Below, piece by piece: positions 41,932 through 50,459 of a DNA stretch of 64,000 nucleotides (within the stretch, counting starts at the first letter, position 1; each line of letters begins with the position of its first letter). Below the pieces are notes generated by a model. The model worked only from the letters and a program-made list of their open reading frames with translations. It was not told the DNA's origin and searched no databases. The position numbers were made by a program, and so were the translations under genes. The stretch lies in NCBI RefSeq assembly GCF_014649855.1, contig NZ_BMTV01000018.1, positions 1 to 64,000 on the forward strand. Reading direction: 5' to 3'. The stretch comes from Streptomyces roseolus. GTDB taxonomy: Bacteria > Actinomycetota > Actinomycetes > Streptomycetales > Streptomycetaceae.

Positions 41932-43275
41932 ATGAGCACGTCCACCGAGCAGCCGGCCGCCGAGCTGGCGGCCACCACCCTGCTGCGCTTCGCCACCGCC
42001 GGCTCCGTCGACGACGGCAAGTCGACCCTGGTCGGCCGCCTCCTGCACGACTCCAAGTCCGTCCTCGCCGACCAGCTGGAGGCCGTCGAGCACGCCTCGC
42101 GTTCGCGCGGTCAGGAGGCGCCGGACCTGGCGCTGCTGACCGACGGCCTGCGGGCCGAGCGGGAGCAGGGCATCACGATCGACGTGGCGTACCGCTACTT
42201 CGCGACCCCGCGCCGGCGGTTCATCCTCGCCGACACCCCGGGGCACGTGCAGTACACCCGGAACATGGTGACGGGCGCGTCGACGGCCGAGCTGGCCGTG
42301 GTCCTCGTCGACGCCCGCAACGGCGTCGTCGAGCAGACCCGCCGGCACGCGGCGGTCGCCGCCCTGCTCCGCGTCCCGCACGTGGTCCTGGCCGTGAACA
42401 AGATGGACCTCGTCGACTACGCGGAGCCCGTCTTCGCCGCGATCGCCGAGGAGTTCACGACGTACGCCTCCGAGCTCGGCGTCCCGGAGATCACCGCGAT
42501 CCCGATCTCGGCACTCGCCGGCGACAACGTGGTGGAGCCGTCCGCGAACATGGACTGGTACGGCGGCCCCACCGTCCTGGAGCACCTGGAGACCGTGCCG
42601 GTCAGCCACGACCTGACGGCCTGCCACGCCCGTTTCCCGGTGCAGTACGTGATCCGTCCGCAGACGGCCGAGCACCCCGACTACCGGGGTTACGCGGGCC
42701 AGATCGCGGCCGGTGCCTTCCGGGTCGGCGAGGAGATCACCGTCCTGCCCTCGGGCAAGACCTCGACGATCACCGCGATCGACGCGCTGGGCGAGCCGGT
42801 GGACATCGCCTGGGCCCCGCAGTCGGTGACGATCCGGCTCGCCGACGACATCGACATCTCGCGCGGCGACCTGCTCGCCCCGAGCGCCGACGCCCCGGCG
42901 ACCAGCCAGGACGTCGAGGCGACGGTCTGCCACGTGGCGGACCAGCCGCTCACCGTCGGCCAGCGGGTGCTGCTCAAGCACACCACCCGCACGGTCAAGG
43001 CGATCGTCAAGGAGATCCCGTCCCGGCTCACCCTGGACGACCTCTCCCAGCACCCGGAGCCCGGGCGCCTGGTCGCCAACGACATCGGCCGGGTGAGGGT
43101 CCGCACGGCGGAGCCGCTGGCGCTCGACGCGTACGCCGACTCCCGCCGGACCGGCTCGTTCCTGCTGATCGACCCGGCGGACGGCACCACGCTCGCGGCG
43201 GGCATGGCGGGCGAGTCCTTCGCCACCGCCAAGGCCGTCGTGTCCGTCGACGACGAGGAAGGCTGGGACTTCTGA
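41932..43275 (+). CDS. cysN: Sulfate adenylyltransferase subunit 1
   Basis: A 447-residue elongation-factor-like GTPase that drives sulfate activation by CysD. It carries GSVDDGKSTL (G1), GITIDVAYRYF (G2), DTPGH (G3) and NKMD (G4), then EF-Tu-like beta-barrels. Its length is normal for stand-alone CysN without the CysC fusion, in agreement with a separate cysC. About 90 bp separate it from the second leader peptide. Confidence 0.96.
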   Translation: MSTSTEQPAAELAATTLLRFATAGSVDDGKSTLVGRLLHDSKSVLADQLEAVEHASRSRGQEAPDLALLTDGLRAEREQGITIDVAYRYFATPRRRFILADTPGHVQYTRNMVTGASTAELAVVLVDARNGVVEQTRRHAAVAALLRVPHVVLAVNKMDLVDYAEPVFAAIAEEFTTYASELGVPEITAIPISALAGDNVVEPSANMDWYGGPTVLEHLETVPVSHDLTACHARFPVQYVIRPQTAEHPDYRGYAGQIAAGAFRVGEEITVLPSGKTSTITAIDALGEPVDIAWAPQSVTIRLADDIDISRGDLLAPSADAPATSQDVEATVCHVADQPLTVGQRVLLKHTTRTVKAIVKEIPSRLTLDDLSQHPEPGRLVANDIGRVRVRTAEPLALDAYADSRRTGSFLLIDPADGTTLAAGMAGESFATAKAVVSVDDEEGWDF

Positions 43276-43366
43276 CGATGGATCAGGACTGCTACGGCTC
43301 TTTCGCGAAGGAAGGGGGCCGGGTGGGTTCCGGCGCCCTCGGCGCAGGCAGGGGAGGTGTCGCGCG

Positions 43367-43456
43367 ATGTGCGTGCTGACCGCCTCCGCGCACGGCTGTC
43401 GCCGTGCGGCGACGCTCCACCCGCACCGCCGTAAACGCAGACCACAGACCCACTGA
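43367..43456 (+). CDS. Cysteine-codon leader peptide upstream of the sulfonate transporter
   Basis: A 29-residue ORF beginning MCVLTASAHGCRRAATLH and ending in a basic stretch; cysteines are at positions 2 and 11. GGGGAGG lies 9 nt upstream of ATG 43367. It ends 19 nt before the start of the binding-protein gene. This matches the family of short Cys-bearing leader peptides found before sulfur genes in actinobacteria and gives the transporter its own cysteine-responsive control. Confidence 0.75.
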   Translation: MCVLTASAHGCRRAATLHPHRRKRRPQTH

Positions 43457-43475
43457 ACCGAGGGGAAGACCTCCC

Positions 43476-44585
43476 GTGCCTGCCACCACCCGCACCACCA
43501 CGCTCCGCGGCCTCGCCGCCGCCGCCACGCTGCCTCTGCTGATCGGCGCGCTCGCCTCGTGCGGCTACGGCTCCCAGGCCAAGAACGACAAGGAAAAGGT
43601 GGCGGCGACGGGCGAGAAGCTCTCCGCCGACTCCGTACGGCTCGGGTACTTCCCCAACCTGACGCACGCCACCGCCCTGGTGGGTCACCAGGAGGGCATC
43701 TTCCAGAAGGAGCTCGGCGGCACGAAGCTGAACGTCTCCACGTTCAACGCCGGCCCCTCCGAGATCGAGGCGCTCAACGCCGGTTCGATCGACATCGGCT
43801 TCATCGGCCCCTCCCCGGCGATCAACGGCTACACCAAGTCCAAGGGCACCAACCTCCGCATCGTCGGCGGCTCCGCCTCCGGCGGCGTCAAGCTGGTGGT
43901 CAACCCGGAGAAGATCAAGACTTTGGCCGACGTCAAGGGCAAGCGGATCGCGACCCCCCAGCTCGGCAACACCCAGGACGTCGCCTTCCTCAACTGGATC
44001 TCCGAGCAGGGCTGGAAGGTCGACGCCCAGAGCGGCAAGGGCGACGTCTCCGTCTTCCGCACCGACAACAAGGTGACCCCGGACGCCTACAAGTCCGGCT
44101 CCATCGACGGCGCGTGGGTCCCGGAGCCGACCGCGTCCAAGCTCGTCAGCGAGGGCGCCAAGGTCCTCCTCGACGAGTCGACGCTGTGGCCCGACGACAA
44201 GTTCGTGATCACCAACGTCATCGTGTCCCAGAAGTTCCTGAAGGAGCACCCGGACGTGGTGGAGGCCGTGCTGCGCGGCTCGGTGAAGACCAACGCCTGG
44301 ATCAACGCCAACCCGGAGAAGGCGAAGGAGTCGGCCAACTCCAAGCTGAAGGAGCTGACCGGCAAGCCGCTCGGCGCCGAGGTCATCGACGGCGCCTGGC
44401 CCTCGATCCGGTTCACGAACGACCCGCTGGCCGCCACCCTCCAGGCCCAGGCCGACCACGCGGTGAAGGCCGGTCTCCTGGAGCAGCCCGACCTCAAGGG
44501 CATCTACGACCTGAAGCCGCTCAACAAGGTCCTCGAGGCCGAGGGGCAGCCCGAGGCCGCCGACGCCGGTCTCGGCGTCAAGTAA
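43476..44585 (+). CDS. ABC transporter substrate-binding lipoprotein (aliphatic sulfonate type)
   Basis: A 369-residue lipoprotein from GTG at 43476, after GAGGGGAAG. The signal ends at the lipobox IGALASC. The mature protein matches SsuA/TauA-type binding proteins: VRLGYFPNLTHATALVGHQEGIF and NAGPSEIEALNAGSIDIGFIGPSPAINGY. It captures sulfonates or sulfate esters at the cell surface and feeds the ATPase and permease downstream. Exact ligand uncertain. Confidence 0.92.
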   Translation: MPATTRTTTLRGLAAAATLPLLIGALASCGYGSQAKNDKEKVAATGEKLSADSVRLGYFPNLTHATALVGHQEGIFQKELGGTKLNVSTFNAGPSEIEALNAGSIDIGFIGPSPAINGYTKSKGTNLRIVGGSASGGVKLVVNPEKIKTLADVKGKRIATPQLGNTQDVAFLNWISEQGWKVDAQSGKGDVSVFRTDNKVTPDAYKSGSIDGAWVPEPTASKLVSEGAKVLLDESTLWPDDKFVITNVIVSQKFLKEHPDVVEAVLRGSVKTNAWINANPEKAKESANSKLKELTGKPLGAEVIDGAWPSIRFTNDPLAATLQAQADHAVKAGLLEQPDLKGIYDLKPLNKVLEAEGQPEAADAGLGVK

Positions 44586-44619
44586 CCAGCCAACCGCTGC
44601 TACCCAGGAGGTGACGACC

Positions 44620-45417
44620 ATGGCCACGCCCACGACGCTCGCCAAGGCCGAGGACCGCGTGCCCGCCACGGGTCACGCCGCGCGCCTCGCGCACGTCTCC
44701 AAGTCCTTCGGCGGCCCCGCCGGCGGCCAGCTCGTCCTGGACGACATCTCGCTCGATGTCGCCCCCGGCGAGTTCGTCACCCTTCTGGGAGCCTCGGGCT
44801 GCGGAAAGTCCACGCTGCTCAACCTGGTCGCCGGGCTCGACCGGCCGTCCGCGGGGTCGATCGAGACCCCCGGCGGCCGGCCGGCCCTGATGTTCCAGGA
44901 GCACGCCCTCTTCCCGTGGCTGACCGCCGGGAAGAACGTCGAACTCGCCCTGAAGCTGCGCGGACTCCCGAAGGCGGAGCGCCGCCCGGAGGCCGAGCGG
45001 CTGCTCGAACTGGTCCGGCTCGGCGGCTCGTACGGCAAGCGGGTCCACGAGCTGTCCGGCGGCATGCGGCAGCGCGTGGCGCTGGCCCGCGCCCTCGCGC
45101 AGGCCAGCGACCTGCTCCTGATGGACGAGCCGTTCGCCGCGCTCGACGCCATCACCCGGGACGTGCTCCACGACGAGCTCACCCGGATCTGGCGGGAGAC
45201 GAACCTCTCCGTCCTCTTCGTCACCCACAACGTGCGCGAGGCCGTGCGGCTGGCCCAGCGCGTCGTCCTCCTCTCCTCGCGGCCCGGCCGGATCGCCCGG
45301 GAGTGGACCATCGACATCCCGCAGCCGCGCCGCATCGAGGACGCCGCCGTGGCGGAACTGTCCGTCGAGATCACCGAAGAACTGCGTGGGGAGATCCGCC
45401 GCCATGGCCAGCACTGA
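44620..45417 (+). CDS. ABC transporter ATP-binding protein (SsuB-like)
   Basis: A 265-residue nitrate/sulfonate/taurine-type ATPase: Walker A GASGCGKST, signature LSGGMRQR, Walker B LLLMDEPFAALDA and the H-loop FVTHNVREA. ATG at 44620 is 8 nt after AGGAGG; the upstream GTG lies within that Shine-Dalgarno sequence. It overlaps the permease gene by 14 bp. Confidence 0.95.
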   Translation: MATPTTLAKAEDRVPATGHAARLAHVSKSFGGPAGGQLVLDDISLDVAPGEFVTLLGASGCGKSTLLNLVAGLDRPSAGSIETPGGRPALMFQEHALFPWLTAGKNVELALKLRGLPKAERRPEAERLLELVRLGGSYGKRVHELSGGMRQRVALARALAQASDLLLMDEPFAALDAITRDVLHDELTRIWRETNLSVLFVTHNVREAVRLAQRVVLLSSRPGRIAREWTIDIPQPRRIEDAAVAELSVEITEELRGEIRRHGQH

Positions 45418-46291
45418 GACACCCGTCCGCAAGGGCGACGACCTGGCGGGCCTGGAGGCCGGACTCGACGCGCTGGACAGCGTGCAGATCCGCCGCACCC
45501 CGGTGCGCGAGGTGCTGCTGAAGAAGGTGCTGCCGCCGGTCCTGGCGATCGTGCTGGTCCTGGCGGTGTGGCAGCTCCTCGTCACCCTGGAGGTGACCGA
45601 CGAGGGCAAGCTGCCGTCGCCCGGCGCCGTCTGGGGCAGCCTGTCCACGATGTGGCTGGAGGGCACCCTCCTGGAGGTGCTGTGGACCAGCGTCTCCCGC
45701 GCCCTCCTCGGCTTCCTGCTCGCCCTGGCGATCGGCACCCCGCTGGGGCTGCTCGTCGCCCGGGTGGGCGTGATCCGCACCGCGATCGGCCCGATCCTGG
45801 CCGGCCTGCAGTCGCTGCCGTCGGTGGCCTGGGTCGCGCCGGCCGTCCTCTGGCTCGGCCTCAACGACTCGATGATGTACGCGGTGATCCTGCTCGGCGC
45901 CGTCCCGTCCATCGCCAACGGCCTGGTGGCCGGCGTCGACCAGGTGCCGCCGCTCTTCCTGCGGGCCGGGCGGACGCTCGGCGCGACCGGGCTCAAGGGC
46001 GCCTGGCACATCGTGATGCCGGCCGCGCTGCCCGGCTACCTCGCGGGCCTCAAGCAGGGCTGGGCGTTCTCCTGGCGCTCGCTGATGGCCGCCGAGATCA
46101 TCGCCTCCTCCCCCGACCTGGGCCTCGGCCTCGGTCAGCTCCTGGAGAACGGCCGCAACAACTTCGACATGCCGGGGATCTTCCTGGCGATCTTCCTCAT
46201 CCTGCTCGTCGGCATCGCGATCGACCTGCTCTTCTTCAGCCCGCTGGAGCGTGCGGTCCTCCGCCGCCGCGGCCTGCTCGTGAAGGCCTGA
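45404..46291 (+). CDS. ABC transporter permease (SsuC-like)
   Basis: A 295-residue inner-membrane permease with about six helices. The EAA loop, where the ATPase docks, is AGRTLGATGLKGAWHIVMPAALPGYLAGL. ATG at 45404 lies inside the ATPase gene. It forms the channel for the sulfonate-type importer. Confidence 0.95.
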   Translation: MASTETPVRKGDDLAGLEAGLDALDSVQIRRTPVREVLLKKVLPPVLAIVLVLAVWQLLVTLEVTDEGKLPSPGAVWGSLSTMWLEGTLLEVLWTSVSRALLGFLLALAIGTPLGLLVARVGVIRTAIGPILAGLQSLPSVAWVAPAVLWLGLNDSMMYAVILLGAVPSIANGLVAGVDQVPPLFLRAGRTLGATGLKGAWHIVMPAALPGYLAGLKQGWAFSWRSLMAAEIIASSPDLGLGLGQLLENGRNNFDMPGIFLAIFLILLVGIAIDLLFFSPLERAVLRRRGLLVKA

Positions 46292-46295
46292 TCCG

Positions 46296-47093
46296 ATGCG
46301 CACGTCCCCGGCCCTCCCGTCGCCCACCACCACCCTTTCAAGGAAGCGCTGCGCGCCCGCTCTCCTTGTCATCGCCCACGGCAGCCGCGACCCGCGGCAC
46401 GCGGCGACCGTCCAGGCGCTGGTGCGCCGGGCCGGCGCGCTGCGGCCGGGGGCGCGGGTGGAGACCGCGTTCCTGGACTTCAACCTGCCGTCGGTGGCGG
46501 GCGTCCTGGACCGGCTCGCCGCCGAGGGGGTCCGGGACGTGGTGGCGCTGCCGCTGCTGCTGACCCGGGCCTTCCACGCGAAGGCCGACATCCCCGCCGT
46601 CCTGCGCCAGGCCCCCGCCTCCCTGCGGATCCGCCAAGCGGAGGTCCTGGGCCCGTCCCCGCTGCTCCTCGCGACGGTGGAACGGCGCCTGTACGAGGCC
46701 GGGCTCACGCCCGCCGACAAGAGCACCACCGGGGTCGTCCTGGCCTCGGCGGGCTCCACCGACCCGGAGGCGATCGCGGCGATCGCAGAAACGGCGCGGG
46801 AGCTGCGGCGCACCGGTTGGTGCTCCGTGCGACCCGCGTTCGCCTCCGCATCCCTTCCCCGGACCGGGGACGCGGTCCGCGCCCTGCGCGCCGAACCGGG
46901 CGTCCGCCGCGTGGCGGTGGCCCCGTACGTGATCGCCCCCGGCCGGCTCCCCGACCGCATCGCCGCCGGCGCGGCGGAGGCCGACGTCCTGGCGGACGTC
47001 CTCGGCCCCTCCCCCGAACTCGCCGCCCTCCTCGTGGAGCGCTACCAGGAGGCCCTCCGCGCCCCGGACCGGCTGGCGGTCGCGGCCGGTTAG
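46296..47093 (+). CDS. Sirohydrochlorin chelatase (CbiX-like)
   Basis: A 265-residue class II chelatase with two CbiX-type halves. The first holds the metal-site histidine in LLVIAHGSRDPRH (about residues 24-36) and FLDFNLPSVAGVLDRLAAEG; a second His is in TRAFHAKADIP. It inserts Fe2+ (or Co2+) into sirohydrochlorin, providing siroheme for the sulfite reductase. It is 4 bp after the permease and ends the operon. The stop overlaps the convergent DUF1697 gene by 4 bp. Confidence 0.92.
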   Translation: MRTSPALPSPTTTLSRKRCAPALLVIAHGSRDPRHAATVQALVRRAGALRPGARVETAFLDFNLPSVAGVLDRLAAEGVRDVVALPLLLTRAFHAKADIPAVLRQAPASLRIRQAEVLGPSPLLLATVERRLYEAGLTPADKSTTGVVLASAGSTDPEAIAAIAETARELRRTGWCSVRPAFASASLPRTGDAVRALRAEPGVRRVAVAPYVIAPGRLPDRIAAGAAEADVLADVLGPSPELAALLVERYQEALRAPDRLAVAAG

Positions 47094-47644
47094 GCGCCGG
47101 CCGTCAGTTCCACCAGTTTGCGGACGGTGTTCCAGTTGCGGGCGGTGGCGACGAGGCCCTTGGTGAGGGACGGGCGCATGACGGCTTCGGCGAGCTTGGA
47201 GCGGCCGAGGCCGTCCGGTGTGTAGAGGTACATCACGCGGTCGCCGAGCGCGAAGGCCTCGGGGGCGAAGGCTTCGGGGTCGACGGCGGCGAAGCGGTCG
47301 GGGGTGACCGGGGCGGAGTAGTAGACGGCGTGGAGCTGTTTGCCCTCCAGGCCGGCCGCCGGGAAGGGGCAGGCGTCGGCGACCGCGGTCAGATAGGCGG
47401 CGTCGCGGACCAGGCAGTCGCAGGCGAAGCCGAAGCGCTCTTCGACGGCCCGCTCGACGGCGGTGGCGAGGGTGGCCTCGGAGCCGGGTCCGTCGGTGGT
47501 GAAGACGGCGTTGCCGCTCTGGAGGTAGGTGCGGACGTCGCGGTGGCCGAGGCCTTCGAGGAGCTCGCGCAGTTCGGGCATGGGCAGCTTGCGGTGACCG
47601 CTCACGTTGATGCCGCGGAGGAGGAGCGCGTACGTCGTGGTCAT
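47090..47644 (-). CDS. DUF1697 family protein
   Basis: A 184-residue protein typical of DUF1697: MTTTYALLLRGINVSGHRKLPMPELRELLE, LQSGNAVF and the C-terminal TARNWNTVRKLVELT. Function of the family is unknown. It converges on the chelatase gene with a 4-bp overlap. Confidence 0.92.
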   Translation of the reverse strand: MTTTYALLLRGINVSGHRKLPMPELRELLEGLGHRDVRTYLQSGNAVFTTDGPGSEATLATAVERAVEERFGFACDCLVRDAAYLTAVADACPFPAAGLEGKQLHAVYYSAPVTPDRFAAVDPEAFAPEAFALGDRVMYLYTPDGLGRSKLAEAVMRPSLTKGLVATARNWNTVRKLVELTAGA

Positions 47645-47842
47645 GCGCCCCACCTTAGGGGTGCCACCGCGCCTCGTGGGGGGCGGCGCGGTGGCTGGAT
47701 CGAACCCTTCCCGATGGGCGGGCGGGAACGGAAGGGCCGTCACGCAGTTGTGACTTATCAAACAAGGTTTCGTAATGACGGGGGGTGCGGCCGGGAGTGG
47801 GAGACTTCGGGCGAGGACGTACCACCTGGCAGGGAGAGAGTG

Positions 47843-48700
47843 ATGGACGAGGCGAGGGCACGGGAGATCCTGGCGGCGGCGGGGCCGGCGGCCGGCGGGG
47901 CGCGGCTCCTCGCGCTGGGCGAGAACGCGGTCTTCGCGGTGGACGGCCTGGTCGTGAAGGTGGGCCGGTCCGCCGAGCTGTTCGAGCGGGCGGAGCGGGA
48001 GCTGGCGCTGGCCGGATGGCTCGCGGAGGCCGGGGTGCCGGCGGTGCGGGCGGCGGAGAAGGAGCCGCGTCTCGTCGAGGGGCATCCGCTGACCTTCTGG
48101 CACCCGCTGCCGGAGGCCGTCCGGCCTGCCGAGCCGCGCGACCTGGCGCCGCTGCTGCGGGCGGTGCACGCGCTGCCCGAGCCGGCGGGCCTCGTCCTGC
48201 CGCGGCGGGAACTGCTCGGCGGGGTGGAGCGGTGGCTGCGGCTGGCCGGCGGGGCGATCGACCCGGCGGACGCGGCCTTCCTGCGGGAGCGCCGGGACGC
48301 CTTCGCCCCGGCGGCCGCCGCGCTCACCCCGCACCTCGCCCCGGGCCCGATCCACGGCGACGCCCTGCCGCGCAACGTGATGGTGGGCCCGGACGGGCCG
48401 GTCCTGATGGACCTGGAGACCTTCTCCTCCGATCTGCGCGAGCACGACCTGGTGGTGCTCGCGCTCTCCCGGGACCGGTACGGCCTGGACCCGGCGGCCT
48501 ACGACGCCTTCACCGGGGCGTACGGCTGGGACGTGCGGGAGTGGGAGGGGTGCGCGGTGCTGCGCGGGGCGCGGGAGACCGCGAGCTGCGCCTGGGTGGC
48601 CCAGCACGCGCCGCACAACCCGAAGGCGCTGGCCGAGTTCGAGCGGCGGGTGGCGTCGCTGCGGGAGGGCGATCCCGAGGTCCGCTGGTACCCCTTCTGA
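47843..48700 (+). CDS. Aminoglycoside phosphotransferase (APH) family kinase-like protein
   Basis: A 285-residue protein with the APH fold. The catalytic loop is HGDALPRNVMV (about residues 172-182) and the metal motif is DLETFSSD. The Lys of the ATP site lies in GLVVKVGR. APH-fold proteins phosphorylate antibiotics, sugars or amino alcohols; no resistance neighbours are present, so a metabolic substrate is as likely. ATG at 47843 follows AGGGAGAGAG. Confidence 0.87.
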   Translation: MDEARAREILAAAGPAAGGARLLALGENAVFAVDGLVVKVGRSAELFERAERELALAGWLAEAGVPAVRAAEKEPRLVEGHPLTFWHPLPEAVRPAEPRDLAPLLRAVHALPEPAGLVLPRRELLGGVERWLRLAGGAIDPADAAFLRERRDAFAPAAAALTPHLAPGPIHGDALPRNVMVGPDGPVLMDLETFSSDLREHDLVVLALSRDRYGLDPAAYDAFTGAYGWDVREWEGCAVLRGARETASCAWVAQHAPHNPKALAEFERRVASLREGDPEVRWYPF

Positions 48701-48792
48701 CCGGTTTCCGTCGCCCTGTCGACTGGTCCGCGTTCCGCCCGGGCTGCCATCATGATCCTCGGCGAACGGACCGACGGGAACGGGGTGTTGTG

Positions 48793-49623
48793 ATGCGCGT
48801 GCGGCTGTCCGAAGTGAGTCTCGACGTCGAGGTGAGCGGCGAGGGGCCGGTGGTCCTGCTCCTCCACGGCTTCCCCGACAGCCACCTCCTGTGGCGCCGT
48901 CAGGTCCCGGTGCTGAACGCCGCGGGCTACCGGACGGTCGCCCCGACGCTCCGCGGCTTCGGCGGTTCGGACCGTCCGGAGGGCGGCCCGGAGGCGTACA
49001 GCCCGGCGAAGCACGTCGGCGACATGCTGGAGCTCCTCGCGCACCTGGAGGTGGACCGCTTCCACGTGGTGGGCCACGACTGGGGGTCGGCCGTCGCGCA
49101 GGGGCTCGCCTCGGTGGCGCCGGAGCGGGTGCGGAGCCTGGGCCTGCTGTCGGTGGGGCACGTGACGGCGGTGCGGGGCGCGGGCTGGGAGCAGAAGCAG
49201 CGCTCCTGGTACATGCTGCTGTTCCAGCTGGCGGGGCTCGCGGAGGACTGGCTCTCCCGGGACGACTACGCCCAGCTGCGGGAGATGCTGGCCGAGCACG
49301 CGGACGCGGAGCAGGTGATCCAGGCGCTGCGCGCGCCGGGGGCGCTCACGGCCGCCCTGAACATCTACCGCTCGGGCTTCCCGGCGGAGGCGCAGTTCGG
49401 CCCGGAGGTCCCGGTGCCGCCGCTGCCCGCCGGGGTGCCGGTGATGGGCGTGTGGTCCACCGGGGACCGCTTCCTCACCGAGCGTTCGATGGAGCGGACG
49501 GGCGACGCGGTGAGTGGCACCTGGCGGTACGAGCGGGTCGAGGACGCGGGGCACTGGCTCCAGCTGGACCAGCCGGAGGCCCTGAACGACCTGCTGCTGT
49601 CGTTCCTCAAGGAGAACGCCTGA
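48793..49623 (+). CDS. Alpha/beta hydrolase (epoxide hydrolase-like)
   Basis: A 276-residue alpha/beta hydrolase. The oxyanion motif is HGFPDS (about residues 26-31). The nucleophile elbow is GHDWGS (about 97-102), where Asp is the nucleophile as in epoxide hydrolases and haloalkane dehalogenases, not Ser. A catalytic His is expected in VEDAGHWLQLDQP. A cap domain separates the two parts. The exact substrate is unknown. Confidence 0.9.
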   Translation: MRVRLSEVSLDVEVSGEGPVVLLLHGFPDSHLLWRRQVPVLNAAGYRTVAPTLRGFGGSDRPEGGPEAYSPAKHVGDMLELLAHLEVDRFHVVGHDWGSAVAQGLASVAPERVRSLGLLSVGHVTAVRGAGWEQKQRSWYMLLFQLAGLAEDWLSRDDYAQLREMLAEHADAEQVIQALRAPGALTAALNIYRSGFPAEAQFGPEVPVPPLPAGVPVMGVWSTGDRFLTERSMERTGDAVSGTWRYERVEDAGHWLQLDQPEALNDLLLSFLKENA

Positions 49624-49644
49624 GCGACGGGGCGCGCGGCGCCG

Positions 49645-50370
49645 TCAGGAGGTCGCGGCCACCGGCTCGCCGCGCAGGGGCCAGACCGGGTCGACCACCG
49701 CGTCCCGGTCGCCCTTGCGCCGCAGGAAGTCCTGGAAGTTCTCGGCCCAGGCGCGGTACCAGCCGATCTGCCGCCGGTGCAGCTCGGCCGGGTCGAGGGC
49801 GGCGACCTGCGGGTGCCGCTCGGCTATCGCGAGGGCGACCCGGACGGCGGCGAGGGCGTCGGCGGACGCCTGGTGGGCCCGGGTGAGTTCCACGCCGTAC
49901 TCGCCGCAGACCGCTTCCAGGGTGCGCTTGCCGCGCCGGTAGCGGTCGACGGCCCGGTCGATGGTGTACGGGTCGAGGACGGGGCCGATGCCGGCGCCGC
50001 CCGTCCGCTCGGCGAGCGAGGGCAGTCCGTGCCGGCGCAGCTCGGCGGAGAGCAGGCTGAGGTCGAAGGAGGCGTTGTACGCGACGACGGGGACGCCCCG
50101 GGCCCAGTAGCCGGTCAGGGTCTCGGCGACCTCGTCGGCGACCTCCCGGACCGGGCGGCCCTCGGCGGCGGCGCGCTCGCTGCTGATGCCGTGGATGGCC
50201 GAGGCCTGGTCGGGGATGCGGACGCCGGGGTCGGCGAGCCAGTCGCGCTGGCCGGTCACCGCGCCGCCCCGGACCTCGACGATCGACGCGGTGACGATGC
50301 GGGATTCGAGCGGGTCCGTCCCCGTCGTCTCCAGGTCGAAGCCGACCAGTGCTTCCCCATGCCAGGCCAT
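49645..50370 (-). CDS. 3'-5' exonuclease (DnaQ-like, DEDDh family)
   Basis: A 241-residue exonuclease from ATG at 50370, after GGAGGACC. Exo motif I is GFDLETTGTDP, Exo II is YNASFDLSLL, and Exo III is HQASADALAAVRVAL (DEDDh). It is longer than the epsilon subunit core and has a C-terminal helical tail. It may proofread or trim nucleic acid ends; it is not clearly the replicative epsilon subunit. Confidence 0.9.
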   Translation of the reverse strand: MAWHGEALVGFDLETTGTDPLESRIVTASIVEVRGGAVTGQRDWLADPGVRIPDQASAIHGISSERAAAEGRPVREVADEVAETLTGYWARGVPVVAYNASFDLSLLSAELRRHGLPSLAERTGGAGIGPVLDPYTIDRAVDRYRRGKRTLEAVCGEYGVELTRAHQASADALAAVRVALAIAERHPQVAALDPAELHRRQIGWYRAWAENFQDFLRRKGDRDAVVDPVWPLRGEPVAATS

Positions 50371-50459
50371 CGGGTCCTCCTTACGTGATCTCCCCCGTGG
50401 TGCTCCCACCCTCGCACGCGCCTCTGACAACGCGGCCGAGGGGGCGGGGCACGGGGCTC

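Noticed and set aside
47843..48700. Antibiotic resistance gene
   Set aside because: The APH fold alone does not show resistance, and there is no mobile element or resistance neighbour.
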